35,688 nt of DNA from Deltaproteobacteria bacterium (GTDB taxonomy: Bacteria; Desulfobacterota; RBG-13-43-22): assembly GCA_016219065.1 (NCBI GenBank), contig JACRCK010000273.1:1-35688 (forward strand), in the 5' to 3' direction. The notes under the pieces were generated by a model that ran no database searches, was not told the origin of the DNA, and saw nothing but the letters and a program-made list of their open reading frames with translations. Shown in pieces: positions 29,901 to 35,688 of this stretch. Each line of letters starts with the position of its first letter. Position 1 is the first letter of the stretch. Made by a program: the position numbers and the translations under genes.

Positions 29901-30917
29901 ATCCTGTCCGTTGGTGGACCCCAGAAAGGTATGTTTCAACAGTTCACCCGTTTCCGCGGACAGCTTGGCCACGAAGGCATCCATACCTTCCCCGTTCGGA
30001 CCGCTAAAACCGCGAGTCGGATTCATCCCCCAGTTGTGAAAGCTAGTACCGGTTATATAGATATTTCCACTGCCGTCCAGGGCGATCCCATTTCCGTAAT
30101 CCTCTTCGTTCTCTCCACCCGATCCCAGGAAGGTGTTCCAGATTTGGGTCCCTGACGTCCCATCCAATTTGGCGACAAAGGCGTTTTTATTGTCTGAGCC
30201 GGGGAACGGGTTCACCACGTGCCCCCCCCAGTCATATTCGCTGGTTCCGGTAATATATACGTTTCCGTTCTCGCCCACAACGATCCCGTTGGCGAAATCC
30301 GTGTGGGAAGTCCCCAGGAAGGTATTCCAGGTGCCGACCGGATCGATGACCAGCCGGTTGGCCCCTTTCCAGCCCGAAACCGAAAAACCGATTTCCCGAT
30401 CGCTCAACTGCCGGTAGGAAACGGTTACGGATTTGGCGACGCCCTTTGCTTCTTCCCAGGCTACGGGCGGCGCTTCTCTGAATTCTCCGTTTTCGTAACG
30501 GACGACCAGTTCCCCCCGGTGATTGACGTGGACCGGTTGGTTGTAACGGAGGCGGATGGACGCGGGATCACCGCCGGGGTTGACCATATAGGTGCTCTTG
30601 ATGACGCCCTGAGCGGCTCTTTCATAGACCAGGTCGATATTCCGCCACAAGGAGGAATAAAGCACTTTAGGATCAGGCTGGGAAGCTTCCAGCGGTGAGG
30701 CCTTTTCCAGGGTCGGGGTTACCGGCCGGGCGCCGGCAAAGTCGATCGTGACGGCATGGTCTCGAGCCGCCATTACCAGGCGCTCGGGATAAAAACCCAG
30801 AACATGACCGCCGGAGGTCCAATAAGTCGCCGGCCTTTCGGCTCCGCAGACCGGGCCGCCGTGGCCGATCAACAAAGCCGCTGCCAATAGAATGATTTTT
30901 TGCCAGGTTAAAGACAT
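26961..30917 (-). CDS. Secreted beta-propeller (SBBP repeat) and Ig-like repeat protein
   Basis: I place the start at ATG 30917 (1318 aa), where a signal peptide begins (MSLTWQKIILLAAALLIGHG); the track's longer ORF adds 47 residues with no such signal. A propeller-associated N-domain (about 30-190, with WRNIDLVYERAAQGVIKSTY) is followed by seven ~64-residue propeller repeats with WNTFLGSG and GNIYITGTS (about 194-640). Eight ~82-residue Ig-like units with GWSGTVTP, each starting ISGxV-like, follow. Odd and even units differ, implying two-unit duplication. The last residues are SIVYLPLIVKP. A large extracellular or surface adhesion-type protein; substrate unknown. AGGAAAA precedes the ATG. 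Confidence 0.88.
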   Translation of the reverse strand: MSLTWQKIILLAAALLIGHGGPVCGAERPATYWTSGGHVLGFYPERLVMAARDHAVTIDFAGARPVTPTLEKASPLEASQPDPKVLYSSLWRNIDLVYERAAQGVIKSTYMVNPGGDPASIRLRYNQPVHVNHRGELVVRYENGEFREAPPVAWEEAKGVAKSVTVSYRQLSDREIGFSVSGWKGANRLVIDPVGTWNTFLGTSHTDFANGIVVGENGNVYITGTSEYDWGGHVVNPFPGSDNKNAFVAKLDGTSGTQIWNTFLGSGGENEEDYGNGIALDGSGNIYITGTSFHNWGMNPTRGFSGPNGEGMDAFVAKLSAETGELLKHTFLGSTNGQDFGKKIAVRNGKVFVVGTGDGSWQNAPEPKQSYGGFNDAFVARLNAQDLSLDWYTFLGAYGEGNWDEGEDLAVADSGNTYVVGTSKNTWGGAKVVRPHSVGTDAFLSKLDAGGVLVWNTFLGSGSQYSGRGIAVDGSEEYCYVIGDGHGGWTEDPVHPYSYNGDVFVAKLAALGGDLQWHTFLGSGDEVDGYDYGTALALDGNGEILVTGYSLADWGDPIRPFTSGTTDAFAAKLKNTGERLWNTFLGGAGNDLGQSIAVDVNKTVYITGKSTANWLWGSLPPIESYHGQGLDDTFVIKLAYRTISGKVTIGGYPQSGVTVTITDGTAAATDSNGNYQFVVEDGWDGTITPNLGDYVFNPPFKTYQDIFRDEVQDFSAAIIMLAIEGRIIDDELGTPASGVEVTASNGISTVTDNEGKYRIYQPTNWSGTITPSKAGYENGFTPQNRTYSNLQLNTYTEHYNATWKVYISGQVKTRADNPFNNVVVLDGMPRHPITDQPQNTDASGAYRSRVRSGWNGTVTPVYDHTLFTEDLAGTGARSRTYTSVTSELAGHDYWGDKAWYIRGQIWEGTTDVPEVILTASNNGGSTASINGSYTLAVKEGWSGRVTPGKPGYIFVNPYTDYTNVINDLEGQDYQAEWQVNVSGYVKTKTGQGLPNVLMSGLPGNPLTRSDPGFEGYYMAKVSNNWSGKVTPILTGYILGPPDSSTYDNLNQPATQDYTAYPAVQVSGLVREGDGTAVPGVTLIVTTSDPPFTTTTDGTGRYQFMVKKGETPVTVEPFQNGYTFNLPTHNYTSVENNLDNEHFTALWMIYLNGKIEKSSGGGLGGVRLTGLPGNPQTDASGNYRVRLSYDWSGTVAPALLGYRFEPNSSSYSLVDTELTGQNYTAISVPIHTISGRIKGNGSALAGVTLNASSSETTVTDGSGNFQLAFNEGWSGTVTPIANGYAFSPSSRTYTNLVSDFVAQDFISGSIVYLPLIVKP

Positions 30918-31336
30918 ATTCGTTTTCCTAAAGAAAATAATCACCTTTCCGGTTTTTCGGCATTTACTCCCATTTTCTAAAAAGGTAATTAGCAACTTCC
31001 GGGCCAAAGCCCTGGGTCCGCAGCCGGCGGGATGCCAAAAAAAATCCTTTAAAATCAATTGGTTTCCGAAAAGGCCGGCACCGGTCCGGGGAAGGGGAGG
31101 GAGGGTCCTTTTTTAAAGGGGGATTTCGGCCAAAAAATGCTATTAATACAGGAAAAATTGGTACTATAATTTTTTCGACGATGGGGTTATCATAATCGCG
31201 CCGGGGCACCGGTCCGCCATCTCCGGGCGACCACAGGGGGGCGCCCCTACACGTTTTGTGGGGGCCATTTCCATCCTGATGACGACTCCGGCAACCGGGG
31301 GATAATTCTGCTATACGAAGCCGAGGAGCCTGGGAC
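30918..31336. other. Non-coding divergent region
   Basis: About 420 nt between the propeller gene (minus) and korD (plus); the long minus and plus ORFs crossing it are not supported. A TATAAT at 31165-31170 could be a -10 box for korDABC, but no matching -35 is present. The block CGACCACAGGGGGGCGCCCC near 31230 is a GC-rich word that I have seen between genes in similar genomes. Confidence 0.45.
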
Positions 31337-31666
31337 TTGAAAAAAACGAAAGAATCCGGACCCGTTCCGGACGGGAAAGACATCAGCTTCTATCACTCCT
31401 GGTGCAAACGGTGCGGAAACTGCGTGGCTTTCTGCCCCCGCCGGGCCCTGGATACCGACGATTGGGGCTATCCCCACCTGGCCGACGAAGGGCGGTGCAC
31501 CCGCTGCGGGCTGTGCGAGTTGCTTTGCCCGGACCTGGCCATCAGTGTAGGCGAGGGGGAGGCCGGGCCGGGGGAGGAGCTTGCCAGAAAGCCGGTACCG
31601 GCGGAACGGCCCACCCGGAGCCCGGAGCGTCTGGCCCCCCGCGCGGGAGAAGCGGACGATGAATAG
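31337..31666 (+). CDS. korD: 2-oxoacid:ferredoxin oxidoreductase, delta (ferredoxin-like) subunit
   Basis: 109 aa with two 4Fe-4S motifs: CKRCGNCVAFCP and CTRCGLCELLCP. The start is TTG with GAGGAG 8 nt upstream. The first ~75 residues are the ferredoxin-like core; the rest is a Pro/Glu/Arg-rich tail absent from typical delta subunits. It carries electrons from the TPP-containing core to ferredoxin. It opens the korDABC operon; its end overlaps the korA start by 8 nt. Confidence 0.9.
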   Translation: MKKTKESGPVPDGKDISFYHSWCKRCGNCVAFCPRRALDTDDWGYPHLADEGRCTRCGLCELLCPDLAISVGEGEAGPGEELARKPVPAERPTRSPERLAPRAGEADDE

Positions 31667-32141
31667 AAACAAGACCCTGCTCCTGCAAGGCAACGAGGCC
31701 ATGGCCCGGGGGGCCCTGGCGGCGGGCTGTAATTTTTTCGCGGGTTATCCCATAACGCCGGCCAGCGAGATTACCGAGATCATGAGTCGCGAACTGCCCG
31801 TCCGGGGACATCCTTTCATTCAGATGGAAGATGAGATTGCCTCCCTGGGGGCCTGCCTGGGCGCCTCCCTGGCCGGCCGGAAGGTCATGACCGCCACCAG
31901 CGGCCCGGGTTTTTCCCTCATGCAGGAGAACCTGGGGTATGCCTGCATCGCCGAGATACCCGCGGTGATCGCCAACGTCATGCGGGCCGGACCTTCCACC
32001 GGCCTGCCGACCAACGTGGCCCAGGGCGACGTGCAACAGGCCCGCTGGGGGACTCACGGCGACCACCCGGCCATCGTGCTCTGCCCGGCCACCGTGCGTG
32101 AATGTTTTGAACTGACCGTCACCGCCTTCAACCATGCCTAA
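31659..32141 (+). CDS. korA: 2-oxoacid:ferredoxin oxidoreductase alpha subunit, N-terminal part (gene interrupted)
   Basis: 160 residues from ATG 31659 (MNRNKTLLLQGNEAMARGAL) with GGGAGAAG upstream. GYPITPASEITE, MEDEIASLGACLGASLAGRK and TATSGPGFSLMQENLGYA are typical of the alpha subunit's pyruvate-oxidoreductase-like N-domain, in this case for 2-oxoglutarate or branched-chain 2-oxoacids. The frame stops at TAA 32139-32141 after TAFNHA. The same frame continues with RFRMPVILLSDEV, which is how homologues go on (TAFNLAEKYR-PVILL). One base change, GAA to TAA, explains it. With the next ORF it would be 378 aa, a normal length. The gene may be inactive, a sequencing error, or made as two pieces. 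Confidence 0.88.
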   Translation: MNRNKTLLLQGNEAMARGALAAGCNFFAGYPITPASEITEIMSRELPVRGHPFIQMEDEIASLGACLGASLAGRKVMTATSGPGFSLMQENLGYACIAEIPAVIANVMRAGPSTGLPTNVAQGDVQQARWGTHGDHPAIVLCPATVRECFELTVTAFNHA

Positions 32142-32150
32142 CGCTTCCGC

Positions 32151-32795
32151 ATGCCCGTTATTCTCCTGTCCGACGAGGTGGTGGCCCACATGCGCGAAAA
32201 AGTCACCCTGCCCGCTCCGGAAGCGGTGGAGGTTATCGACCGCCGCCAGCCCATCGTGCCCCCGGACTGGTATGTCCCCTATAAAGCCGACGGCAGCCTC
32301 ATCCCCCGGCTGGCCGATCTGGGCCAGGGCTACCGGTACAACGTTACCGGTCTGGTCCATGACGAACGGGGCTTTCCCACCCGCCGGCCGGACGAGGTGG
32401 AGCCTTTCTATGCCCGCCTCTTCGGTAAGCTCAGCCGCCATTTCGCCGCCCTGGAGCAGGTCAAGTCCTTCGCCCTGGAAGACGCCGAAGTGGTGTTCAT
32501 CGCCTACGGCTGCACGGCCCGCGCGGCCATGGCCGCCGTCCGCCTGGGGCGGGAAAAGGGCCTTAAGCTGGGCCTGCTGCAGGTACTCTGCCTCTGGCCT
32601 TTTCCCCGCCGCCCGGTGGAGCAGGCCCTGACCGGCAAGCGTCTGGCCCTGGTACCCGAATTGAATATGGGCCAGCTCAGCCGGGAGGTGAAAAGGGTCA
32701 ACGACGGGCGCACCCGGGTCCTCCGGCACAGCAAGATGAACGGCCTCATGATCACCCCCGAGGAAATCCTCAATCGTCTGCAGGAGGTCTGGTAA
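32151..32795 (+). CDS. korA: 2-oxoacid:ferredoxin oxidoreductase alpha subunit, C-terminal part (gene interrupted)
   Basis: 214 aa in the same frame as the N-terminal part, separated only by TAA and two more codons (RF, R before M). It begins MPVILLSDEVVAHMREKVTL and contains the alpha-subunit second domain (VVFIAYGCTARAAMAAVRLG, GLLQVLCLWPFP, LVPELNMGQL). There is no ribosome site before its ATG; translation after the TAA would need reinitiation 9 nt later. It ends TAATG into korB (1-nt overlap). Confidence 0.88.
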   Translation: MPVILLSDEVVAHMREKVTLPAPEAVEVIDRRQPIVPPDWYVPYKADGSLIPRLADLGQGYRYNVTGLVHDERGFPTRRPDEVEPFYARLFGKLSRHFAALEQVKSFALEDAEVVFIAYGCTARAAMAAVRLGREKGLKLGLLQVLCLWPFPRRPVEQALTGKRLALVPELNMGQLSREVKRVNDGRTRVLRHSKMNGLMITPEEILNRLQEVW

Positions 32796-33643
32796 TGTCT
32801 CCGGTCCATCGCAGCGTCGTGTATGAATGGCTCCGGCACGACAAAAAGTTTCCCCATGTCTGGTGTCCCGGCTGCGGGCTGGGCATCCTGCTCGGATCCC
32901 TGGTCCGGGCCCTGCACTTAAGCGGCCTGGACAAAAACCGGGTGGTCCTGGTCTCGGGCATCGGCTGCTCCGGCCGTCTGCCGGTGTATGTGGATGTGGG
33001 CAGCGTCCATACCACTCACGGGCGGGCCCTCACCTTCGCCACGGGCATCAAGATGGCCAACCCCGAGCTGACCGTGATCACCGTCATGGGCGACGGCGAC
33101 GCCTGCGCCATCGGCGGCAACCATCTGATCCATGCCGCCCGGCGCAACCTGGATCTGACCGCCATCATCGTCAACAATCTCACCTACGGCATGACCGGGG
33201 GCCAATGCAGCCCGACCACTCCGCTGGGGGCCAAGGCCAGCACGGCCCGTTACGGGCACATCGAGCCGGCCTTCGACATCGGCGCCCTGACCGCCACAGC
33301 GGGCGCCGCCTTCGTGGCCCGCAGTACGGTTTATCACGTGACCCAGTTGGACAAGCTGTTGGGTCAGGCCCTGGACAAACGGGGTTTCAGCGTCGTGGAA
33401 GTCCTGAGCCCCTGTCACACCAACTACGGCCGCCAGAACCGGCTGGGCTCGCAGATCGAGATGATGCAGGGGTATAGACAGGACGCCGTCCGGGTGGAGC
33501 GCTGGGAAAAAATGGAGGCGGCGGAAAGGGAAAACCGCTTTCCCATCGGCGTTCTGGTGGACCGGGACCGCGTCACCTTCCTGGAGGCCTACCGCGAAGT
33601 CTGTGACCGGGCCTCCGGAAAGCGTATGGAGGCCGACTCATGA
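32795..33643 (+). CDS. korB: 2-oxoacid:ferredoxin oxidoreductase beta (TPP-binding) subunit
   Basis: 282 aa. FPHVWCPGCGLGILLGSLVR at the start, SGIGCSGRLPVYV, THGRALTFATGIKMANPELT, and the TPP/Mg motif GDGDACAIGGNHLIHAARRN...TAIIVNN. TPP decarboxylates the 2-oxoacid and electrons pass to Fe-S clusters and ferredoxin. AGGAGG precedes the ATG, which overlaps the korA stop by one base (TAATG). Its end overlaps the gamma subunit as ATGA. Confidence 0.93.
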   Translation: MSPVHRSVVYEWLRHDKKFPHVWCPGCGLGILLGSLVRALHLSGLDKNRVVLVSGIGCSGRLPVYVDVGSVHTTHGRALTFATGIKMANPELTVITVMGDGDACAIGGNHLIHAARRNLDLTAIIVNNLTYGMTGGQCSPTTPLGAKASTARYGHIEPAFDIGALTATAGAAFVARSTVYHVTQLDKLLGQALDKRGFSVVEVLSPCHTNYGRQNRLGSQIEMMQGYRQDAVRVERWEKMEAAERENRFPIGVLVDRDRVTFLEAYREVCDRASGKRMEADS

Positions 33644-34287
33644 GCGCCGCCCCCCAGGAACCCGGGATCCGGAAAGACGAGGGGGGGATCCAGAGGCGCC
33701 CGCTGGGCCGGGTCGAAGTGCGGCTGAGCGGTTCCGGCGGGCAGGGGCTCATCCTGGCCGGGCTGGTGCTGGCCGAGGCCGCCGGGCTGTATGATGGCCG
33801 GGAGGTGGCCATGGTCCAATCCTATGGCCCCGAGGCCCGGGGCGGGGCCAGCAAGGCGGAGGTGATCATCAGCGATGCCCCCATCGACTATCCGCTGTGT
33901 AGCCGGGTGGATCTGCTGCTGGCTTTGAATCAGGAGGCGGCGGATGAATACTCCCATGACCTGGCTCCCGGGGCCTGGATCATACTGGACACGGACCTGG
34001 TAGCCAACGCCCCGACCTCGCGGGCCTTTTCCCTGCCCTTCACCGCCGCGGCCCGCGACAAACTCAAGAAACCCATGGTCGCCAACGTGATCGCCCTGGG
34101 AGCCATCAGCACCCTGACCGGAATCGTGAGCCTCAAGGCCCTGGAAAAAGCGCTCCTGGCCCGTGTGCCCGCGGGGACGGAAACCCTGAATAAAAAGGCC
34201 CTGACCCTGGGGGCAAAACTGGGCCGGGATTTAATCGGCAAGGGCCGGCCGGGACCGGTCTGGGAGTTCAGCGCAGCAGACATGTAA
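33640..34287 (+). CDS. korC: 2-oxoacid:ferredoxin oxidoreductase gamma subunit
   Basis: 215 aa. After a ~25-residue extension (MSAAPQEPGIRKDEGGIQRR) comes the normal gamma start VEVRLSGSGGQGLILAGLVL, MVQSYGPEARGGASKAEVII and NVIALGAISTLTGIVSLKAL. It binds CoA-side parts of the complex. It is translationally coupled to korB by the ATGA overlap, and is the last gene of the operon; no clear terminator follows, only word repeats. Confidence 0.92.
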   Translation: MSAAPQEPGIRKDEGGIQRRPLGRVEVRLSGSGGQGLILAGLVLAEAAGLYDGREVAMVQSYGPEARGGASKAEVIISDAPIDYPLCSRVDLLLALNQEAADEYSHDLAPGAWIILDTDLVANAPTSRAFSLPFTAAARDKLKKPMVANVIALGAISTLTGIVSLKALEKALLARVPAGTETLNKKALTLGAKLGRDLIGKGRPGPVWEFSAADM

Positions 34288-34295
34288 TAAAGAAA

Positions 34296-34363
34296 AAATT
34301 CGAAATCCGAAAATCGAAATCCGAAACAAAAAGACAATATTCAAAACTCCAATGACCGAAACG
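34296..34363 (+). repeat. TTCGAA-word dispersed repeat, copy C
   Basis: AAATTCGAAATCCGAAAATC then GAAATCCGAAACAAAAAG and CAATGACCGAAACG. It faces copy D (34401-34481) as an inverted pair, so a large imperfect hairpin could form after korC. Confidence 0.65.
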
Positions 34364-34400
34364 ATTGACCCTTCCGGACCCCCTTGCTGACGGAGGTTGC

Positions 34401-34481
34401 GTTTCGAGACCAAGGTTTTGAATTTCGGATTTTTGTCATTTGAATTTGTTTCGGATTTCGGATTTCGAGTTTCGAATTTAG
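34401..34481 (-). repeat. TTCGAA-word dispersed repeat, copy D
   Basis: On the minus strand TAAATTCGAAACTCGAAATC, then CGAAATCCGAAACAAATTC and AAATGACAAAAATCCGAAA. It is nearly the inverse of copy C, separated by about 40 nt. Confidence 0.65.
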
Positions 34482-34513
34482 CTGAAGATATCTGCTATTT
34501 TAGCTATTTGGTT

Positions 34514-35395
34514 TTATTGGGTTCCAAAGCGTTCGGCCATCCGCTCCCGGCAGGGCATGCAGGCCGCCTGTTTGTCCCGGCGCTCCGCCTCAGTCAGGGG
34601 CAGGCCGATATCCCCTCCCAACAGCCGAAAGAAGCGTTCATCAAAACCCAGAGGCCGCAGGCCCTTTAAGTTCGTGATCTTCCAACCCGGGGCGGCCTGT
34701 TCGAATTGAAAAACCAGCGCATTGAATTCGTTCTGATTCCCCAGCAAAAAATTACGGCGGCTCTGATATAGCGCGGTCAAGCGGACTTTGGCCTGAACTA
34801 GGGCCCGATGTCCCTCGATCCGAATCTCCGGCTCGGAAGCCAGTTCCAGGCGCAGGTCGTCAAATTCCCGGTAGACCCGTTTCAGCAGCTCCTGCAGGAA
34901 ATAGGAATTGAAACCCCAGGAATCTCCGTAAGTGGGGGAAATGAAACGCAGGCTCTGCTGCAGGTCCCGGGTCCGGAGGGCGGCCAGGCCGGCTTCGAAG
35001 GTCAGCCGCAGCAGCGTTTCAGCGGCCAGACCCTGGGGGATCACGGCCTGCCCGTCAATCAACCGGCCGGGTTGCCGGATCAGCAGGTCGTCCGCCTGCA
35101 ACTCCCGGTTGCGGATGACAACCCGCTCTCCATCCGTTTGGATGACCTCGACCGCCATCATTTGGGCGCGCAGGTTTTTCAGGCGGGCCGTCCGGACGGT
35201 CCGGGAGCCGCGATCCAGGACTTTCGGGGAAACCAGCCATAGTCCCTCCCCGGCGGGTTGAATGGTCTCCACTTCCACCGGGATTTCCTTTACCGGAGGG
35301 ATCGGACGGGCCCGGTAAAACCACTGTAAGCCTAAAACCAGCGCCAGCAGCAGGACCACCGCGACCGGCAGAAGGATAAACAACTTCTTTTTCAT
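34514..35395 (-). CDS. Membrane-anchored NTF2-like protein
   Basis: I place the start at ATG 35395 (293 aa, MKKKLFILLPVAVVLLLALV), where a single membrane anchor begins. The track's longer start at 35497 runs into the dispersed repeat and is unlikely. After the anchor comes a ~130-residue variable region, then a likely NTF2/SnoaL-like domain (about 145-265: LRLTFEAGLAALRTRDLQQS, FISPTYGDSWGFNSYFLQEL, and FQFEQAAPGWKITNLKGL). The C-terminal ACMPCRERM holds a CxxC. Probably periplasmic. No function known; the fold is inferred. Confidence 0.75.
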   Translation of the reverse strand: MKKKLFILLPVAVVLLLALVLGLQWFYRARPIPPVKEIPVEVETIQPAGEGLWLVSPKVLDRGSRTVRTARLKNLRAQMMAVEVIQTDGERVVIRNRELQADDLLIRQPGRLIDGQAVIPQGLAAETLLRLTFEAGLAALRTRDLQQSLRFISPTYGDSWGFNSYFLQELLKRVYREFDDLRLELASEPEIRIEGHRALVQAKVRLTALYQSRRNFLLGNQNEFNALVFQFEQAAPGWKITNLKGLRPLGFDERFFRLLGGDIGLPLTEAERRDKQAACMPCRERMAERFGTQ

Positions 35396-35420
35396 GAAAG
35401 TATACTTCATAGTTGCATAC

Positions 35421-35550
35421 GATTTTTTAAAAATAACGCTGGAAATATCATAAAACCTATATGAATTGGTCATTTCTATGGAGTTGGAAAGAACCACGAC
35501 AGGTGATATCTTTCCGCTGGACTAATTTACCCTTCTCCCCCTTTAATAAA
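35421..35550. repeat. ~130-bp dispersed repeat, copy 2
   Basis: GATTTTTTAAAAATAACGC...CATAAAACCTATATGAATTG...CTATGGAGTTGGAAAGAACC...TCTTTCCGCTGGACTAAT...CCCCCTTTAATAA. It has the same order and spacing as 13917-14045. Confidence 0.7.
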
Positions 35551-35610
35551 CTGGAGAGGGGCCACATTTTTTACTGGACACAAGGGAAATGCCCGAGTAA
35601 TATAGGGGGC

Positions 35611-35688
35611 ATGATAACCATATACCATTTGGAGTTTACTGAAGAGCTGATGGCCAAGATCAGTCAGACCATAGGGGAGCAACCCCAA
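35611..35688 (+). CDS. Partial CDS at the window end
   Basis: An ATG at 35611 opens a frame of 26 codons (MITIYHLEFTEELMAKISQT...) without a stop before the window ends. TATAGGGGG lies just upstream as a possible ribosome site. Too short to recognise a family; it could be the start of a mobile-element or an ordinary gene. Confidence 0.4.
   Translation, partial: MITIYHLEFTEELMAKISQTIGEQPQ

Noticed and set aside
31542-32729. Minus-strand 395-aa ORF
   Set aside because: Antisense to korD/korA; shadow of the GC-rich alpha subunit.
35396-35497. N-terminal extension of the NTF2-like protein
   Set aside because: It runs into the dispersed repeat and precedes a clear membrane-anchor start at 35395.

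Overview
The window looks like a chromosomal segment of an anaerobic Gram-negative bacterium, most likely Desulfobacterota (former Deltaproteobacteria). This is inferred from gene content: a four-subunit 2-oxoacid:ferredoxin oxidoreductase, an ABC-exported polysaccharide (O-antigen-type) operon, HDOD and hybrid histidine kinase signalling genes, RRM and Nudix proteins typical of that group, and the word-like intergenic repeats I associate with such genomes. No taxonomic marker was searched.

Layout. (1) 1-4500: tRNA-Arg(ACG) with promoter and terminator; an AAA/DUF4143-type ATPase behind two helically phased palindromes; two small exported proteins; a decayed stretch; and a translationally coupled pair (exported protein plus an internally duplicated Cys-containing HTH-like protein). 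(2) 4697-13793, all minus strand: a GtrA membrane protein, then a long gene run read from right to left as rpoZ - moaC - dksA - polyprenyl-phosphate sugar phosphotransferase - Wzm permease - Wzt ATPase - coiled-coil methyltransferase - a double glycosyltransferase. The last five form an ABC-transporter-dependent surface glycan pathway: glycan initiation, elongation, probable chain-end modification and export. (3) 14174-15000: tRNA-Thr(CGT), infA and an RRM protein with a hairpin leader. (4) 15296-19537, plus strand: a small domain protein, an HDOD protein, a PAS/histidine kinase/REC hybrid and a REC protein with a SHOCT-like tail. (5) 19567-24761: an AcuC/HDAC-type deacetylase; a Cys-cluster (YkgJ-type) protein bracketed by repeats; a MoxR-type AAA ATPase, apparently leaderless, followed by a large TraB/PrgY-like protein of unknown function; and a convergent Nudix hydrolase. 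(6) 24831-31058: an exported metallo-beta-lactamase-fold protein cut by an in-frame TAG, a MITE-like palindromic element, an orphan mini flagellar rod protein, and a large secreted seven-repeat beta-propeller plus eight-repeat Ig-like protein. (7) 31337-34287: korDABC with overlapping or nearly abutting genes, in which korA carries an in-frame TAA exactly where homologues continue. (8) 34514-35688: a membrane-anchored NTF2-like protein, a dispersed repeat and the first 26 codons of a gene that runs off the window.

The most interesting points are: the MoxR + TraB-like pair without a vWA partner; the interrupted korA; the shared C-terminal YLPLI tail on two otherwise unrelated exported proteins; several independent families of dispersed intergenic repeats, including a palindromic MITE-like element; and the phased palindromes in front of the DUF4143-type ATPase. 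No CRISPR array, rRNA or intact insertion sequence was seen. All functional calls come from motif reading alone; no database was searched.
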